From JAYODW01 sp038116745 (lineage in GTDB: Bacteria; Pseudomonadota; Gammaproteobacteria; Ga0077536): 64,000 nt of DNA. The DNA lies in the NCBI GenBank assembly GCA_038116745.1, contig JAYODW010000006.1, positions 60,707 to 124,706 of the forward strand. Direction: 5' to 3'. Positions 36,286 to 46,264 of this stretch are shown here, one piece after another (position 1 is the stretch's first letter; each line of letters opens with the position of its first letter). Under the pieces are notes generated by a model. The model saw only the letters and a list, made by a program, of their open reading frames with translations. It had not been told where the DNA came from and made no database searches. The translations under genes and the position numbers were made by a program.

Positions 36286-37463
36286 AGCATCGGCTCCATC
36301 TGCAATCGATGCCGGGCTTCATAACCGGCCCGCAGCACTATCCCGGTGGCCGCGCAGATGATGACAAGGTTATTGCTCGCGTAGCTCAGGTACGGCAAAG
36401 GCAGTCCTTTGGTCGGTAACAGGCCCATATTCACGCCGATGTTAAAAAACGCCTGTAGTCCGACCAGAAGACCGATCCCATAGGTGACATAAGCCCCGAA
36501 AAGCTGGCCCGCGCGCGCAGCCGAACCACCGAGATGAAAAATACGCCACACCAGGAAGGCAAACAGGAGAATCGTGGTGACGGAACCAATCAGGCCAAGC
36601 TCCTCGGCAATGACAGCGAAGACAAAATCGGTGTGTACCTCAGGCAGGTAGTACAGCTTCTGCACGCTGTTACCGAGGCCCACCCCGAACCACTCTCCTC
36701 TGCCAAACGCAATCAGAGCCTGGGTGAGCTGAAATCCGCTGTTGAACGGGTCTGCCCAAGGATCCAGGAAGGTCAGTAAGCGCTGTACCCGGTATGGCGC
36801 TAGCATGGCCAGACAGGAGAGCAGCGCAACGGCAACAACTCCCCAGGAGAAAAAACGGAGCAAAGGCACACCGGCGAGGAATAGCATCCCCAGACCCGCG
36901 GTGAACAGCACCACTGCAGCCCCGAAATCCGGCTGCAGTACAAATAAACCACCAACCATTGTCAGCACGCCTATCGGTTTGATGAAGCCGAGAAATTCGG
37001 TTTTGACCTGCTGCTGGTGCCGGACGAGGTAGGCCGCGAGGTAAACGGCGATGGCGAGCTTTGACAGCTCCGAAGTCTGGATGGTGATGAAACCCAGACT
37101 AAGCCAGCGCCGGCTGCCATTCACTTCGTGTCCGAGGCCGGGCAGCAACACGGCAATGGCAACGACTATCCCTGCGAACAGGAGGACAGCACTGAACCGC
37201 TCAAGCGTAGCGAGCGGAATATGGAGAAACACGGCGGCGACAATGATCCCGAGCAGGGCGCCTGCAACCTGCTTCCAGAAGTAATACAGCGGGTCCAGCT
37301 CACGACGCTCAGCAATTGCGACAGAAGTAGACGCGACCATGATGACGCCGATCGACAGCAGGATAAGGGACGCTGCTATGAGCCACAGGTCATAGTCGAA
37401 AACCGGTCGCTGCGAGCGTTCGCTATGCAGTACCGCCTGAAGCTGCAGCGCGGTATCCATCAC
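36282..37463 (-). CDS. ftsW: septal peptidoglycan glycosyltransferase FtsW
   Basis: FtsW is the SEDS-family polymerase that works with FtsI at the septum. It has about ten membrane helices in 393 residues. SEDS motifs include FGRGEWFGVGLGNSVQKLYYLPEVHTDF and, near the end, NIGVNMGLLPTKGLPLPYLSYASNN, here cited only by key residues. It overlaps both neighbours by 4 nt. Confidence 0.96.
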   Translation of the reverse strand: MMDTALQLQAVLHSERSQRPVFDYDLWLIAASLILLSIGVIMVASTSVAIAERRELDPLYYFWKQVAGALLGIIVAAVFLHIPLATLERFSAVLLFAGIVVAIAVLLPGLGHEVNGSRRWLSLGFITIQTSELSKLAIAVYLAAYLVRHQQQVKTEFLGFIKPIGVLTMVGGLFVLQPDFGAAVVLFTAGLGMLFLAGVPLLRFFSWGVVAVALLSCLAMLAPYRVQRLLTFLDPWADPFNSGFQLTQALIAFGRGEWFGVGLGNSVQKLYYLPEVHTDFVFAVIAEELGLIGSVTTILLFAFLVWRIFHLGGSAARAGQLFGAYVTYGIGLLVGLQAFFNIGVNMGLLPTKGLPLPYLSYASNNLVIICAATGIVLRAGYEARHRLQMEPML

Positions 37464-38836
37464 TGCTGCCTCAGCTGCAGCACGGCGTCCCGGAACGCGG
37501 TGCCTCTATGTCTATAGTCGCGGAACATATCGAAACTCGCGCAGGCCGGTGCAAGCAGAACGACCTCTCCGCTTCTAGCCCTCTCAGCTGCCGCGCGCAC
37601 CGCGGACTCCATGCAGTCGGCGGTGAAGCAAGGAACCCGCCCGGCAATGACCGCTCGAATTTCGCTCGCGGCTTTGCCAATCAAAATAAGGTCGTGGGCA
37701 TAGAGGCTCACGCAATCTGCGAAAGCATCGAAAGCGACGCCCTTGGATTCGCCGCCGGCGATAACCACTCCGCCGCAGTCCGCAAGCAATCCTTCCACGC
37801 TGGCTATTGCGGCCCCGGGGTTGGTCGCCTTGGAATCATCAACAAAGACGACGCCCCGAAACTCCGCGACTTTTTCCGTTCGATGCGGGAGTCCTGTAAA
37901 ACGTCGCAATGCTTCGAGCACCGCCGCTCGTTTCGCGCCGAACGCCTCGCAGACAGCGATCGCAGCCAGCGCGTTGGCGATGTTATGCCGACCTATCAGC
38001 GGACACTCCCGCACCGGCATCAGAGCACCGTCCGGCGCCGCGAGAAAACCTTCCCCAGCGATCTTTGTCACCCCGTATCGTCGATCACCCGGTCTGCCCA
38101 GAGTGAATTCAACGCGTCTTTCCAGATAGCTGAGTGCGCTGAGCGCCTCGTCGTCAGCATTGATCACTGCGGTACGGGCATGCGCAAAAATACGCGCTTT
38201 CGCAGCGAGGTAGGCATCGAACGTATGGTGTCGGTCGAGATGGTCAGGGGTGACGTTGAGCAGACAGGCAACGCTCGGGGCAAGCGAGTCGGTCAGTTCT
38301 AGCTGGAAGCTGGAAAGCTCCAGGACGTAACAATCCGGCTCGTTGTCTGTAAGCAGGTCGAGAGCTGGTGTTCCCAGATTTCCCCCACTCCGCACCTCTT
38401 TGCCTGCGTTGCGCAGCATCGCACTTATCAGCTCAGTGACCGTGCTCTTCCCATTGGTCCCTGTCACCGCAATGACCGGAGCTTTCGCGTACCTCGCGAA
38501 GAGCTCGATATCCCCCAGGATCCCAGCACCGGCGGCCTTTGCTGCCTGCACATCGGGAAGTTCGCTTGATAGCCCCGGACTCAGCAACACGTAATCAGCC
38601 GCCTCAAGCGCTGAGCGATCGAATTTGCCGAGAGTGACCGTGATCGCTGGGGCTAGCTCACCAAGCCGCTCAAACATCGGCGGACGGGCGCGGGAGTCCA
38701 TGACTGTCACTGCGTGGCCCAGCTGATGGAGGAAGACTGCAGATGAGAATCCGGTTGCGCCAAGACCAAGCACTACCCAACGTCCGCCGGCGGATGTTGC
38801 AGCTATTGGTGAGGTGCTTATGGCCTGGGTACTCAT
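37460..38836 (-). CDS. murD: UDP-MurNAc-L-Ala--D-Glu ligase MurD
   Basis: MurD adds D-glutamate to UDP-MurNAc-L-Ala. The N-domain starts WVVLGLGATGFSSAVFL, the P-loop is VTGTNGKSTVTELI, and the conserved FLNVTPDHLDRH-type motif appears as LLNVTPDHLDRHHTF. The C-domain has FVDDSKATNPGAAIAS. The 458 residues are normal. It lies 10 nt after mraY, one of the few real gaps in the cluster. Confidence 0.96.
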   Translation of the reverse strand: MSTQAISTSPIAATSAGGRWVVLGLGATGFSSAVFLHQLGHAVTVMDSRARPPMFERLGELAPAITVTLGKFDRSALEAADYVLLSPGLSSELPDVQAAKAAGAGILGDIELFARYAKAPVIAVTGTNGKSTVTELISAMLRNAGKEVRSGGNLGTPALDLLTDNEPDCYVLELSSFQLELTDSLAPSVACLLNVTPDHLDRHHTFDAYLAAKARIFAHARTAVINADDEALSALSYLERRVEFTLGRPGDRRYGVTKIAGEGFLAAPDGALMPVRECPLIGRHNIANALAAIAVCEAFGAKRAAVLEALRRFTGLPHRTEKVAEFRGVVFVDDSKATNPGAAIASVEGLLADCGGVVIAGGESKGVAFDAFADCVSLYAHDLILIGKAASEIRAVIAGRVPCFTADCMESAVRAAAERARSGEVVLLAPACASFDMFRDYRHRGTAFRDAVLQLRQQ

Positions 38837-38846
38837 GGGCAGCGCA

Positions 38847-39929
38847 TCACCGGATCTTGAGCGTGGCGAGGGCGGCCAGGACCAGAATCACCGTGACAAT
38901 CCAGAAGCGGACTATCACCCGTGGCTCCGGCCATCCCTTGAGCTCGAAGTGATGGTGTAGCGGTGCCATACGAAAGATGCGGCGGCCGGTCAGCTTGAAC
39001 GACAGCACCTGAAGGATCACGGAAACAGTCTCCATCACGAACACGCCCCCCATGATCAGGAGCACAAGTTCCTGCCTAACGACGACTGCGATAATTCCCA
39101 GGGCCGCACCGAGGGCCAGCGCGCCGATATCGCCCATGAAAACCTGTGCCGGGTAGGTGTTGAACCAGAGAAACCCGAGACCCGCTCCCACCAGCGCGCC
39201 GCACAGCACGCAGACCTCTCCGACCCCGCTGACGTAGGGAACGCCCAGATAACGGGAGAACTGCACGTTTCCTGCGACATACGCGAAGATGATTAACGCA
39301 GCCGCAACCAGCACAGTAGGCAGAATTGCAAGACCGTCCAGACCATCGGTCAGATTGACTGCATTGCTCGTTCCGACGATCACAAAATAAGCCAGCACAA
39401 CATATAGCCAGCCCAGATCGACGACGACCGATTTGATCAACGGCACGATGAGCTGAGTCTCCGTCGGAGATCCCGCTGTGTGATAAAGCACTAATGCTGC
39501 CCCGATGGCTACCAAAGACTGGTAAAGGTATTTTTGTCTGGCGCGCAGACCTCGAGGGTCTTTCCTCTTGATTTTGAGATAGTCGTCCCACCACCCGATC
39601 GCACCGAACAGGAGGGTTGTCGCAAGGATGATCCAGATAAAGCGATTGCTGAGGTCGGCCCAGAGCAGCGTGCTTGCAGCGATGGACACCAGAATTAACG
39701 CACCACCCATGGTGGGCGTGCCTGCTTTTGTCAGGTGTGACTGCGGACCGTCGTCCCGAACAGTCTGCCCGATCTGATAGCGCGCGAGCCGGCGGATAAC
39801 CGCCGGCCCGGCCCAAAGCGAAATAAACAACGCCGTCAATACGCCCAGAATCGTCCGGAGCGTGATGTACTGAAACACATTGAATCCGGAGTGAACGTGC
39901 TCGAGGTACTCGGCAAGCGCCATCAGCAT
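38847..39929 (-). CDS. mraY: phospho-MurNAc-pentapeptide transferase MraY
   Basis: MraY makes lipid I by moving phospho-MurNAc-pentapeptide to undecaprenyl phosphate. It is a ten-helix membrane protein of 360 residues. Signatures are KAGTPTMGGALIL, the catalytic Asp region WDDYLKIKRKDPRGL, NAVNLTDGLDGLAI and APLHHHFELKGWPEPRV. Its start overlaps the murF stop; ATGs at 39929 and 39923 are both possible. Confidence 0.97.
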   Translation of the reverse strand: MLMALAEYLEHVHSGFNVFQYITLRTILGVLTALFISLWAGPAVIRRLARYQIGQTVRDDGPQSHLTKAGTPTMGGALILVSIAASTLLWADLSNRFIWIILATTLLFGAIGWWDDYLKIKRKDPRGLRARQKYLYQSLVAIGAALVLYHTAGSPTETQLIVPLIKSVVVDLGWLYVVLAYFVIVGTSNAVNLTDGLDGLAILPTVLVAAALIIFAYVAGNVQFSRYLGVPYVSGVGEVCVLCGALVGAGLGFLWFNTYPAQVFMGDIGALALGAALGIIAVVVRQELVLLIMGGVFVMETVSVILQVLSFKLTGRRIFRMAPLHHHFELKGWPEPRVIVRFWIVTVILVLAALATLKIR

Positions 39930-41281
39930 GGCCGTTCCTCCAGCGCAATCGCGTCTGCCACCCGGTCCAGAAACATCGAGCGCGAACCTTTCAACAGCAC
40001 CGTCGGCGGAGACTCTGCAGCGTTCAAAGCCTCGGTGAGCCGCCCTATCAGTTCATCCGCGTTGGCGCATCGGTGAAACGTGCCGCTGAAACCGTCAGCC
40101 GCATGCGCAGCCAGGTCGCCCAGAGAAAATATCTGCTCAACGCCAGCAGCTTCTGCGTCTTCGCCTACAGCGCAGTGGAATGCCTCTGCGGCGTCGCCCA
40201 GCTCGCGCATATCTCCTAACACCAGCCAACGAGCGCCGTCGCGCAACCCCAACACCGCCAACGCCGCCTTCATTGAAGCCGGATTGGCGTTGTAGGTATC
40301 GTCGATCAGTTGCGCACCATGCACGCCCCGCCGCTCCTGCAGACGCCCGCTGACAGGCGCTGCCGCGGCAAGCCCGGCGGTAATATCAGACAAGCTGATG
40401 TCCGCCGCAGTAGCAGCTGCCGCAGCTGCGAGCGCATTTGCCACATTGTGCCGACCGGAGTGCAACAAGCGGATCTGCGCCCTGCCCTCGTCCACGCAGA
40501 GCGTGAACGTTGCACCTGATGAAAAAAGCGTGACGTTCTCGGCCCTGACACGCCCGCGGGAGCCAAACGGGATAACTGCACGCGACCCCGCCATCTGCAT
40601 CCAGAGATCAAAATAGGGGTCGTCGCTGTTCAGCACGGCGGTGCCTTGTTCAGGTAACGATGTAACGATTTCGCCTTTAGCACGCGCCACGCTGTCGAGA
40701 TCGCCGAACCCTTCAAGATGCGCAGGCGCGCACAGAGTCAGTACAGCAATTTCGGGAAGCGCAACAGAACAAAGATGCGCAATATCGCCCGCGCGGTTGG
40801 CTCCCATCTCAAGCACGGCCATCGAATGCTCAGCACTGAGCAGAAACAGGTTCTGCGGCAAACCTATGTCGTTATTGAAATTACCGGCACCCACAAGCGC
40901 GTTATGAGCGCGCCCCACGATAGCGCCGATCATTTCTTTAACCGTGGTTTTGCCGGCGCTGCCTGTAACGGCGATCACCCGGGTCGGAAACTTCTGTCGC
41001 CACGCACGTGCCAGTCTGCCCAGGCTGCTGCGCGTCTCGGGCACGACGATCTGCGGAAAAGAGATCGCAACAGGCCTGCTCACAACAGCGCCGACAGCGC
41101 CCTTGTCCCGCGCTTGCTCGAGCATCTCGTGACTATCAAAACGAGGCCCTTTGAGTGCGAAGAACAGGGCGTCGGACACGAGCGAGCGAGTATCCGTGCT
41201 CACACCCAGAAAATGCCGGTCGTCTCCACGGAGGACGCCGTCCAAAACCTCAGACGCCTGAGCCAGCGTCATCTGGATCAC
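39923..41281 (-). CDS. murF: UDP-MurNAc-tripeptide--D-Ala-D-Ala ligase MurF
   Basis: MurF adds D-Ala-D-Ala to complete the UDP-MurNAc-pentapeptide. The N-domain (LDGVLRGDDRHFLGVSTDTR) precedes the P-loop VTGSAGKTTVKEMI, then NFNNDIGLPQNLF and the C-domain DDTYNANPASMKAAL. I set the start at GTG 41281. It overlaps the murE stop as GTGA and has AGAGG nine bases upstream. The ATG three codons on (41272) has no such site. The product is about 452 residues. Confidence 0.95.
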   Translation of the reverse strand: MIQMTLAQASEVLDGVLRGDDRHFLGVSTDTRSLVSDALFFALKGPRFDSHEMLEQARDKGAVGAVVSRPVAISFPQIVVPETRSSLGRLARAWRQKFPTRVIAVTGSAGKTTVKEMIGAIVGRAHNALVGAGNFNNDIGLPQNLFLLSAEHSMAVLEMGANRAGDIAHLCSVALPEIAVLTLCAPAHLEGFGDLDSVARAKGEIVTSLPEQGTAVLNSDDPYFDLWMQMAGSRAVIPFGSRGRVRAENVTLFSSGATFTLCVDEGRAQIRLLHSGRHNVANALAAAAAATAADISLSDITAGLAAAAPVSGRLQERRGVHGAQLIDDTYNANPASMKAALAVLGLRDGARWLVLGDMRELGDAAEAFHCAVGEDAEAAGVEQIFSLGDLAAHAADGFSGTFHRCANADELIGRLTEALNAAESPPTVLLKGSRSMFLDRVADAIALEERPC

Positions 41282-42789
41282 GAGGGCGCACCTCTGAGCA
41301 ACCCGGCGACACAATCGCGATCGCTGAAAGCGTAGAAGACGCCCTTAGATTCCTGCGTTGTCTCGTGCCCCTTCCCGGCAATCAACACGCAGTCGCCGGC
41401 GTCCGCGGCATTCATCGCACAGCGTATCGCTGCTGCACGATCTTCTATCACTGTCACGCCCTCAGCGTCTGCGTTCCCACTGAGGATTTCCCGGGCAATC
41501 GCGCTGACCGTCTCGCTTCGAGGGTTGTCGGCTGTGACGAAAACCAGATCGGCGGACTGGATCGCGACGTCGCCCATCAAAGGTCTTTTGCTGCGGTCCC
41601 GGTCGCCACCACAACCGAACACCAGCAAAATTCGTCCGTCGGTCAGCTCGCGCAGGCTTGTGAGGACAGCGGCCAGACTGTCAGGAGAGTGGGCGTAGTC
41701 GATGAAAACCTGCGCGCCACGACACGTCCTTCCGCAGCTCTCTAAACGTCCCGGCACCGCTTTCAGTACCCGAAGTGCCTGCGCGATTCGCTCTACGTCG
41801 AACCCCGCCGAGGACAGGATCCCCGCTGTCAGGAGGAGATTATCCACATTGAACCGAGCGCCAATCTCCGTGCGCACTGGTGCTGAAAGGCCATCGACTT
41901 CGAGCACAAACCTGGAGCAATCTGCAGCGATTTCTATCTCCCGCGCGCAGACGAGGTGGGCACCCGGCACAGTACAGCTCGGGTCACGCGACGTGCAGCA
42001 CCACAATGCCTGTGCATCCGGGAAGCCAGTAGCAATCTGCCTGCCCAGCGCGTCATCGATATTGATGACTGCGGTGGCGACATCTGCCTGAGTAAACAGA
42101 CGCCGCTTAGCCTCCGCATACGCTGCGAGACTGCCGTGATAGTCAAGATGATCGTGGCCAAGGTTAGTGAACGCCGCAGTGTGGAAACGCAGCCCCTGCA
42201 GACGATCCTGCGCCAAGGCGTGCGACGACACCTCCAGTGCAACGGCGCCCACGCCAGAACTTTTGAACTGCGCCAAGGAGCGGTTAATCCTGATGACGTC
42301 CGGCGTAGTGTTCGCCGAAGGCTCGAGGACTGAGAGACGACCAAGACCAAGCGTGCCGACATAGGCGCACGGTGTGCCAAGCGCTTCAAAAGCCTGAGTG
42401 GTCAGATGCGCAACACTGGTTTTACCGTTTGTCCCCGTCACTCCGCAGAGCTTGAGATTCGCAGACGGCCTATCGAAAAATCGGTTCGCCAGCAGACCTA
42501 GCCTTTCCCGCAGACCTTCGACCCTGATCACCGGAATTGCGTCGTTCTCATCAGTCGATGACTTTTCCGAAAGAACGGCTACTGCCCCGCGGGACGCTGC
42601 CTCTGCGATGAATGCATCACCGCAATGCGCGGCGCCCTGCAGTGCCAGGAAGCAACTTCCCGGCGTAACCTCGCGACTGTCGAGCGTGAGGTCCGTCACG
42701 CTTAGCGATGGGATACGCGCATCAACTGACGCTTCGTTGAGCAGATAATCCAAAGTCATACCGCGGCCAGACCAAGCGTCACAGCTCAT
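41278..42789 (-). CDS. murE: UDP-MurNAc-L-Ala-D-Glu--meso-DAP ligase MurE
   Basis: MurE adds the third stem residue. The P-loop is GVTGTNGKTSVAHL, and the carbamylated-Lys/substrate region contains LEVSSHALAQDRL. The amino-acid selectivity motif is DNPR (TADNPRSE), which marks meso-diaminopimelate as substrate, as expected for a Gram-negative. The 503 residues are normal. ATGA overlaps with ftsI. Confidence 0.96.
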   Translation of the reverse strand: MSCDAWSGRGMTLDYLLNEASVDARIPSLSVTDLTLDSREVTPGSCFLALQGAAHCGDAFIAEAASRGAVAVLSEKSSTDENDAIPVIRVEGLRERLGLLANRFFDRPSANLKLCGVTGTNGKTSVAHLTTQAFEALGTPCAYVGTLGLGRLSVLEPSANTTPDVIRINRSLAQFKSSGVGAVALEVSSHALAQDRLQGLRFHTAAFTNLGHDHLDYHGSLAAYAEAKRRLFTQADVATAVINIDDALGRQIATGFPDAQALWCCTSRDPSCTVPGAHLVCAREIEIAADCSRFVLEVDGLSAPVRTEIGARFNVDNLLLTAGILSSAGFDVERIAQALRVLKAVPGRLESCGRTCRGAQVFIDYAHSPDSLAAVLTSLRELTDGRILLVFGCGGDRDRSKRPLMGDVAIQSADLVFVTADNPRSETVSAIAREILSGNADAEGVTVIEDRAAAIRCAMNAADAGDCVLIAGKGHETTQESKGVFYAFSDRDCVAGLLRGAPS

Positions 42790-44531
42790 CGAAGTCCCGC
42801 CTTTTCGACGACACTTTCACGACCGGCGAGCCACAGATTCGCTGGAGACGTCTCGAGGGGAACATCGGACGGGATATCCAGAATCCGCGTTGCTTCGCGC
42901 ATGATCGCGGAAAACACAGGCGCCGCGACACGTCCTCCGAAATACTCACCATCGCGGGGCTCATCAAGGACGACAACCGCCACAAGGCGCGGCTGGCTCG
43001 CGGGAATCATGCCGGCGAAAAGCGAGAGGTAGCGCTCCTCCGCATAGCCTGTTTCGATCGACTTGTGGACGGTGCCGGTCTTGCCGGCAACGCTATATCC
43101 GGGAACACCGGCGGCTTTCCCCGTTCCGCGCAGAATTACCTGTTCCAGCATCGCGCGGACCATCGCTGCGGTATCCGCCTCGACCACGCGCTGCCGGGAG
43201 AGAGTCGCTTCGGGTGCACGCGTCACGCTTACTGGCAGCAGCCAACCGCCATTAGCCAATGCGCCATACGCCCGAGCCAGCTGTACTGCAGTCACGGACA
43301 GCCCGTAACCGAATGCCAGAGTCGCGTGTTCAATCTCACTCCAGTTGCCGTAATCATTCAGGCGCCCGAGGGTCTCACCCGGCAGCTCTATCGCGCTCTG
43401 CGAGCCGAAGCCAAAGCTGTAAAAACCGTGCCAAAGGCGCTCTGCTTCCAGCGACAAAGCAATTTTGCTTGCTCCGACGTTGCTCGATTTTGCAATCACG
43501 CCGGCAACGTCGAGAGTTCCGTAGTTGTGAATATCCCGTACGGTGTGTCGGCCGACTTTGAAAAATCCAGGCGCGGTCTCAATCGGGCTGTCGGGCGAGT
43601 AGAGGCCGCTTTCCAAAGCGATGGCCACGGTGAACGGCTTAATGGTGGAACCCGGCTCGAATAGGTCGGTTACCGCTCGATTTCGATAGCGCTCGACCTG
43701 ATAGTCATCGCGATTGTTCGGATTGAAAGAGGGCTGATTGACTAGCGCGAGAATTTCTCCGGTCCATGGGTCAAGGATCACGACGATTCCCGCGCGGGCC
43801 TTATGCGTGAACACCGCCGCCTTGAGTTCGCGGTACGCAACATACTGCACCCGCTGGTCGATACTCAGATAAAGGTCTTGGCCAGCCCGTACCGGGCGCA
43901 GACGTTCAACGTCTTCGACGATGCGCCCGCGGTTATCTTTGATCACACGCCGCAGCCCGGGCTCCCCGCGCAGGCTGGTGTCGAAAGAGAGCTCTGCTCC
44001 CTCCTGACCCTGATCATCTACATTTGTGAACCCCACCACGTGCGCAGCCATTTCTGCATTAGGGTAGAAACGGCGATATTCGGTCTGCATCTCAAGGCCG
44101 CTAAGACCCAGCTTCATCACCGCCGCGCTGGCCGCGGGATCCATATGGCGCCGGACATAGACAAACTGCCGCTTCAGCCGTGGCGTCACTAGAGCGTCTA
44201 ATTGCTCAACAGACACCCCAAGCAGTGCAGCGACTTCGCTCCAGCGAGCGCGTTCCCGCGTAAAAACGTCCGGCCTGACCCAGGCAGACTGCGTCGGGGT
44301 GCTGATCGCCAGCGGCTCACCGTTTCTGTCCAGGAGCATGCCGCGGCCCGCGTGAATCTGGTCGGTCCGCAGATATCGTGCGTCACCGCGACGTTGCAGA
44401 AATTCGCTCTCCTCAAGCTGCAGCACCGTCGCGCGCCAGACCAGCAGGGCAGCCCCTGCTAGAAACACCCCGACAATTATCCGGCGGCGGTACTTGAGTT
44501 CGGGGACGACGGGTAACCGCTGCATCTTCAT
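42786..44531 (-). CDS. ftsI: septal transpeptidase FtsI (PBP3)
   Basis: FtsI is the class B penicillin-binding protein that cross-links septal peptidoglycan with FtsW. It has a short cytoplasmic tail, one membrane helix (about 18-38), a pedestal domain and a transpeptidase domain. The active site shows Ser295-x-x-Lys298 (PGSTIKPF), SSN (349-351) and AGKTGT. The 581 residues are standard. It overlaps ftsL and murE by 4 nt. Confidence 0.97.
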   Translation of the reverse strand: MKMQRLPVVPELKYRRRIIVGVFLAGAALLVWRATVLQLEESEFLQRRGDARYLRTDQIHAGRGMLLDRNGEPLAISTPTQSAWVRPDVFTRERARWSEVAALLGVSVEQLDALVTPRLKRQFVYVRRHMDPAASAAVMKLGLSGLEMQTEYRRFYPNAEMAAHVVGFTNVDDQGQEGAELSFDTSLRGEPGLRRVIKDNRGRIVEDVERLRPVRAGQDLYLSIDQRVQYVAYRELKAAVFTHKARAGIVVILDPWTGEILALVNQPSFNPNNRDDYQVERYRNRAVTDLFEPGSTIKPFTVAIALESGLYSPDSPIETAPGFFKVGRHTVRDIHNYGTLDVAGVIAKSSNVGASKIALSLEAERLWHGFYSFGFGSQSAIELPGETLGRLNDYGNWSEIEHATLAFGYGLSVTAVQLARAYGALANGGWLLPVSVTRAPEATLSRQRVVEADTAAMVRAMLEQVILRGTGKAAGVPGYSVAGKTGTVHKSIETGYAEERYLSLFAGMIPASQPRLVAVVVLDEPRDGEYFGGRVAAPVFSAIMREATRILDIPSDVPLETSPANLWLAGRESVVEKAGLR

Positions 44532-44791
44532 CGAAGCTCAGCAGAACGACCGCGGTCGGCGGGGATCATGCTTAATTTTTCTCGTGCCACCTGCTCTACA
44601 CGCACATGCGTTGCCCAGGTTGCCTGCTCAAGCAGCAGTTGCCCCCATTCCTGTTCAAGGTCCTGACTCAGGTCGCGCAGACTCTGCAGCTCAACGAACA
44701 GCCGTCGCCCTTCATGCCGATGCAACACCAGCTCGACAGCAGACGCGAACGCAGCGGCCCCACACAGAATGACAGCGAGGAGCACCCTCAT
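44528..44791 (-). CDS. ftsL: cell division protein FtsL
   Basis: FtsL is a small bitopic divisome protein that pairs with FtsB and activates FtsWI. Its 87 residues hold an N-terminal membrane helix (LLAVILCGAAAFASAVELV) and a periplasmic coiled coil (RRLFVELQSLRDLSQDLEQ). The position between rsmH and ftsI with 4-nt overlaps makes the assignment secure despite low sequence conservation. Confidence 0.92.
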   Translation of the reverse strand: MRVLLAVILCGAAAFASAVELVLHRHEGRRLFVELQSLRDLSQDLEQEWGQLLLEQATWATHVRVEQVAREKLSMIPADRGRSAELR

Positions 44792-45720
44792 TGGATCCGC
44801 TCCACCGCGCGCAAGCGTGCGCTTCGCGCACGAGGGTTATGGGCTATCGCGGCCCCGTCAGCCATGATTGGCCTGCGGGTCAGCACGTTGAAACAAGGGG
44901 TATTCAGGGCGAGAGCGAGGCATTGCGAGGCGTTTTTTGCATCAAGAGCGAGCTCGCGGAAATAATGCTTAACCAGACGATCTTCCAGCGAATGGAAAGA
45001 GATCACGAGCAGTCTGCCGCCAACCCGCAGCAAGCCAAGCGCCGCTTTCAAACCACGCTCGAGCTGTCCGATTTCGTCATTAATGAAAATCCTCACCGCC
45101 TGGAACGATCTGGTGGCAGGGTCTATACGACCTTTACCGCGGCTGACGCAGCTCCGCACAACTGCCGCAAAGTCCTGCGTCGTTCTAATGGGATGCGCCG
45201 CTCTTGATGTCACAATCCTTCGCGCGATCTGCCGTGAGCGCCGTTCTTCACCGTACAGCCAAAGAACGTCAGCGATTTCTTCCTCAGAGGCCTCCGCCAG
45301 CCAGTCTGCTGCTGTGCGCTGGCTGGAAGTATCCATGCGCATGTCAAGCGGACCTTCTCCGCGGAAGCTGAAACCCCGCTCAGGGTCATCGAGCTGTGGC
45401 GACGATACGCCGAGGTCCATCAGAACCCCCGCAACCTGTCCTTTCAGGTGGTCAAAGCTTCCCAGGAGATCGGCGAACGCGCCGTGGAAAACTGCCAGCC
45501 TGCGGTCGGCCGTCGCCAGGCGCTCGGCCTCATCAATAGCCTCCAGGTCACGATCGATAACCAGCAGGCGTCCATCGGCGTTCAACTTCGCAAGCAATGC
45601 CCTGCTGTGTCCACCTCTGCCAAAAGTCGCGTCGAGATAGCACGACCCAGGGTCGACATTCATGAGCGCGACCACTTCGGAAAGAAAAACCGGGACGTGT
45701 CCGGTGCAGTCGGTCGTCAC
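44788..45720 (-). CDS. rsmH: 16S rRNA m4C1402 methyltransferase RsmH (MraW)
   Basis: RsmH N4-methylates C1402 of 16S rRNA using SAM. It has HVPVFLSEVV at the N-terminus, the SAM loop DATFGRGGHS, VLMDLGVSSPQLDDPERGF and VISFHSLEDRLVKHYF. I chose the GTG at 45720, which overlaps the mraZ stop as GTGA, giving 310 residues. The longer frame from 45804 lies inside mraZ and is basic and unconserved. Confidence 0.96.
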   Translation of the reverse strand: MTTDCTGHVPVFLSEVVALMNVDPGSCYLDATFGRGGHSRALLAKLNADGRLLVIDRDLEAIDEAERLATADRRLAVFHGAFADLLGSFDHLKGQVAGVLMDLGVSSPQLDDPERGFSFRGEGPLDMRMDTSSQRTAADWLAEASEEEIADVLWLYGEERRSRQIARRIVTSRAAHPIRTTQDFAAVVRSCVSRGKGRIDPATRSFQAVRIFINDEIGQLERGLKAALGLLRVGGRLLVISFHSLEDRLVKHYFRELALDAKNASQCLALALNTPCFNVLTRRPIMADGAAIAHNPRARSARLRAVERIQ

Positions 45721-46175
45721 AGCGCAAGTGACTCGAGAGCTGGGGAAGGGGCGCCGCCGTCGGAGGCGACCTCGTCGAGCCATTCGTCCCGAACGCTTTC
45801 CCAACGCGCACGGTCCCAGAGCTCTAATTTGTTGTCCTGGCCCAGGAGCACGCCCTGCTTAGTGAGGCTTGCTATTTCCCGCAGCTCCGCTGAGAGCAGA
45901 ATTCGTCCCTGGGTATCGCATTCAACGTCCGTTGCGTAACCGCGCATGATTTGTTTTGTGCGTCGGCTCTGGCGATCGAAGTCAGAAAGCTGCGCAAGTT
46001 TCGACTCGATCTCCTGCCACTCGCCAAGAGGATAAATCCAGAGCGAGCGATCCCAGGGATTAACTGTCACGACCAACACGGGACTCTCAAGGGCACGCAG
46101 GATTTCTCTGAAGCGCGTTGGCACCGCCAGGCGCCCCTTGGAATCGAGGTTTATCGTTGTCAGTCCGCGGAACAT
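45717..46175 (-). CDS. mraZ: transcriptional regulator MraZ
   Basis: MraZ is an AbrB-fold DNA-binding protein that represses the dcw operon it heads. It has two tandem half-domains, each with the DxxxR-type motif (NLDSKGRLAVPTRFREIL near 8-25 and ECDTQGRILLSAELREIA near 85-102). The 152 residues are typical. Three phased repeats upstream fit autoregulation. Confidence 0.96.
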   Translation of the reverse strand: MFRGLTTINLDSKGRLAVPTRFREILRALESPVLVVTVNPWDRSLWIYPLGEWQEIESKLAQLSDFDRQSRRTKQIMRGYATDVECDTQGRILLSAELREIASLTKQGVLLGQDNKLELWDRARWESVRDEWLDEVASDGGAPSPALESLAL

Positions 46176-46264
46176 CGAGATCGAGCTGGGGTCGTGTGTC
46201 TGCTGCCGTCTCGCCGGAGCGTCAAAATGACGTCACGTGAGCAATGGCTTGAGAAGACACTGAT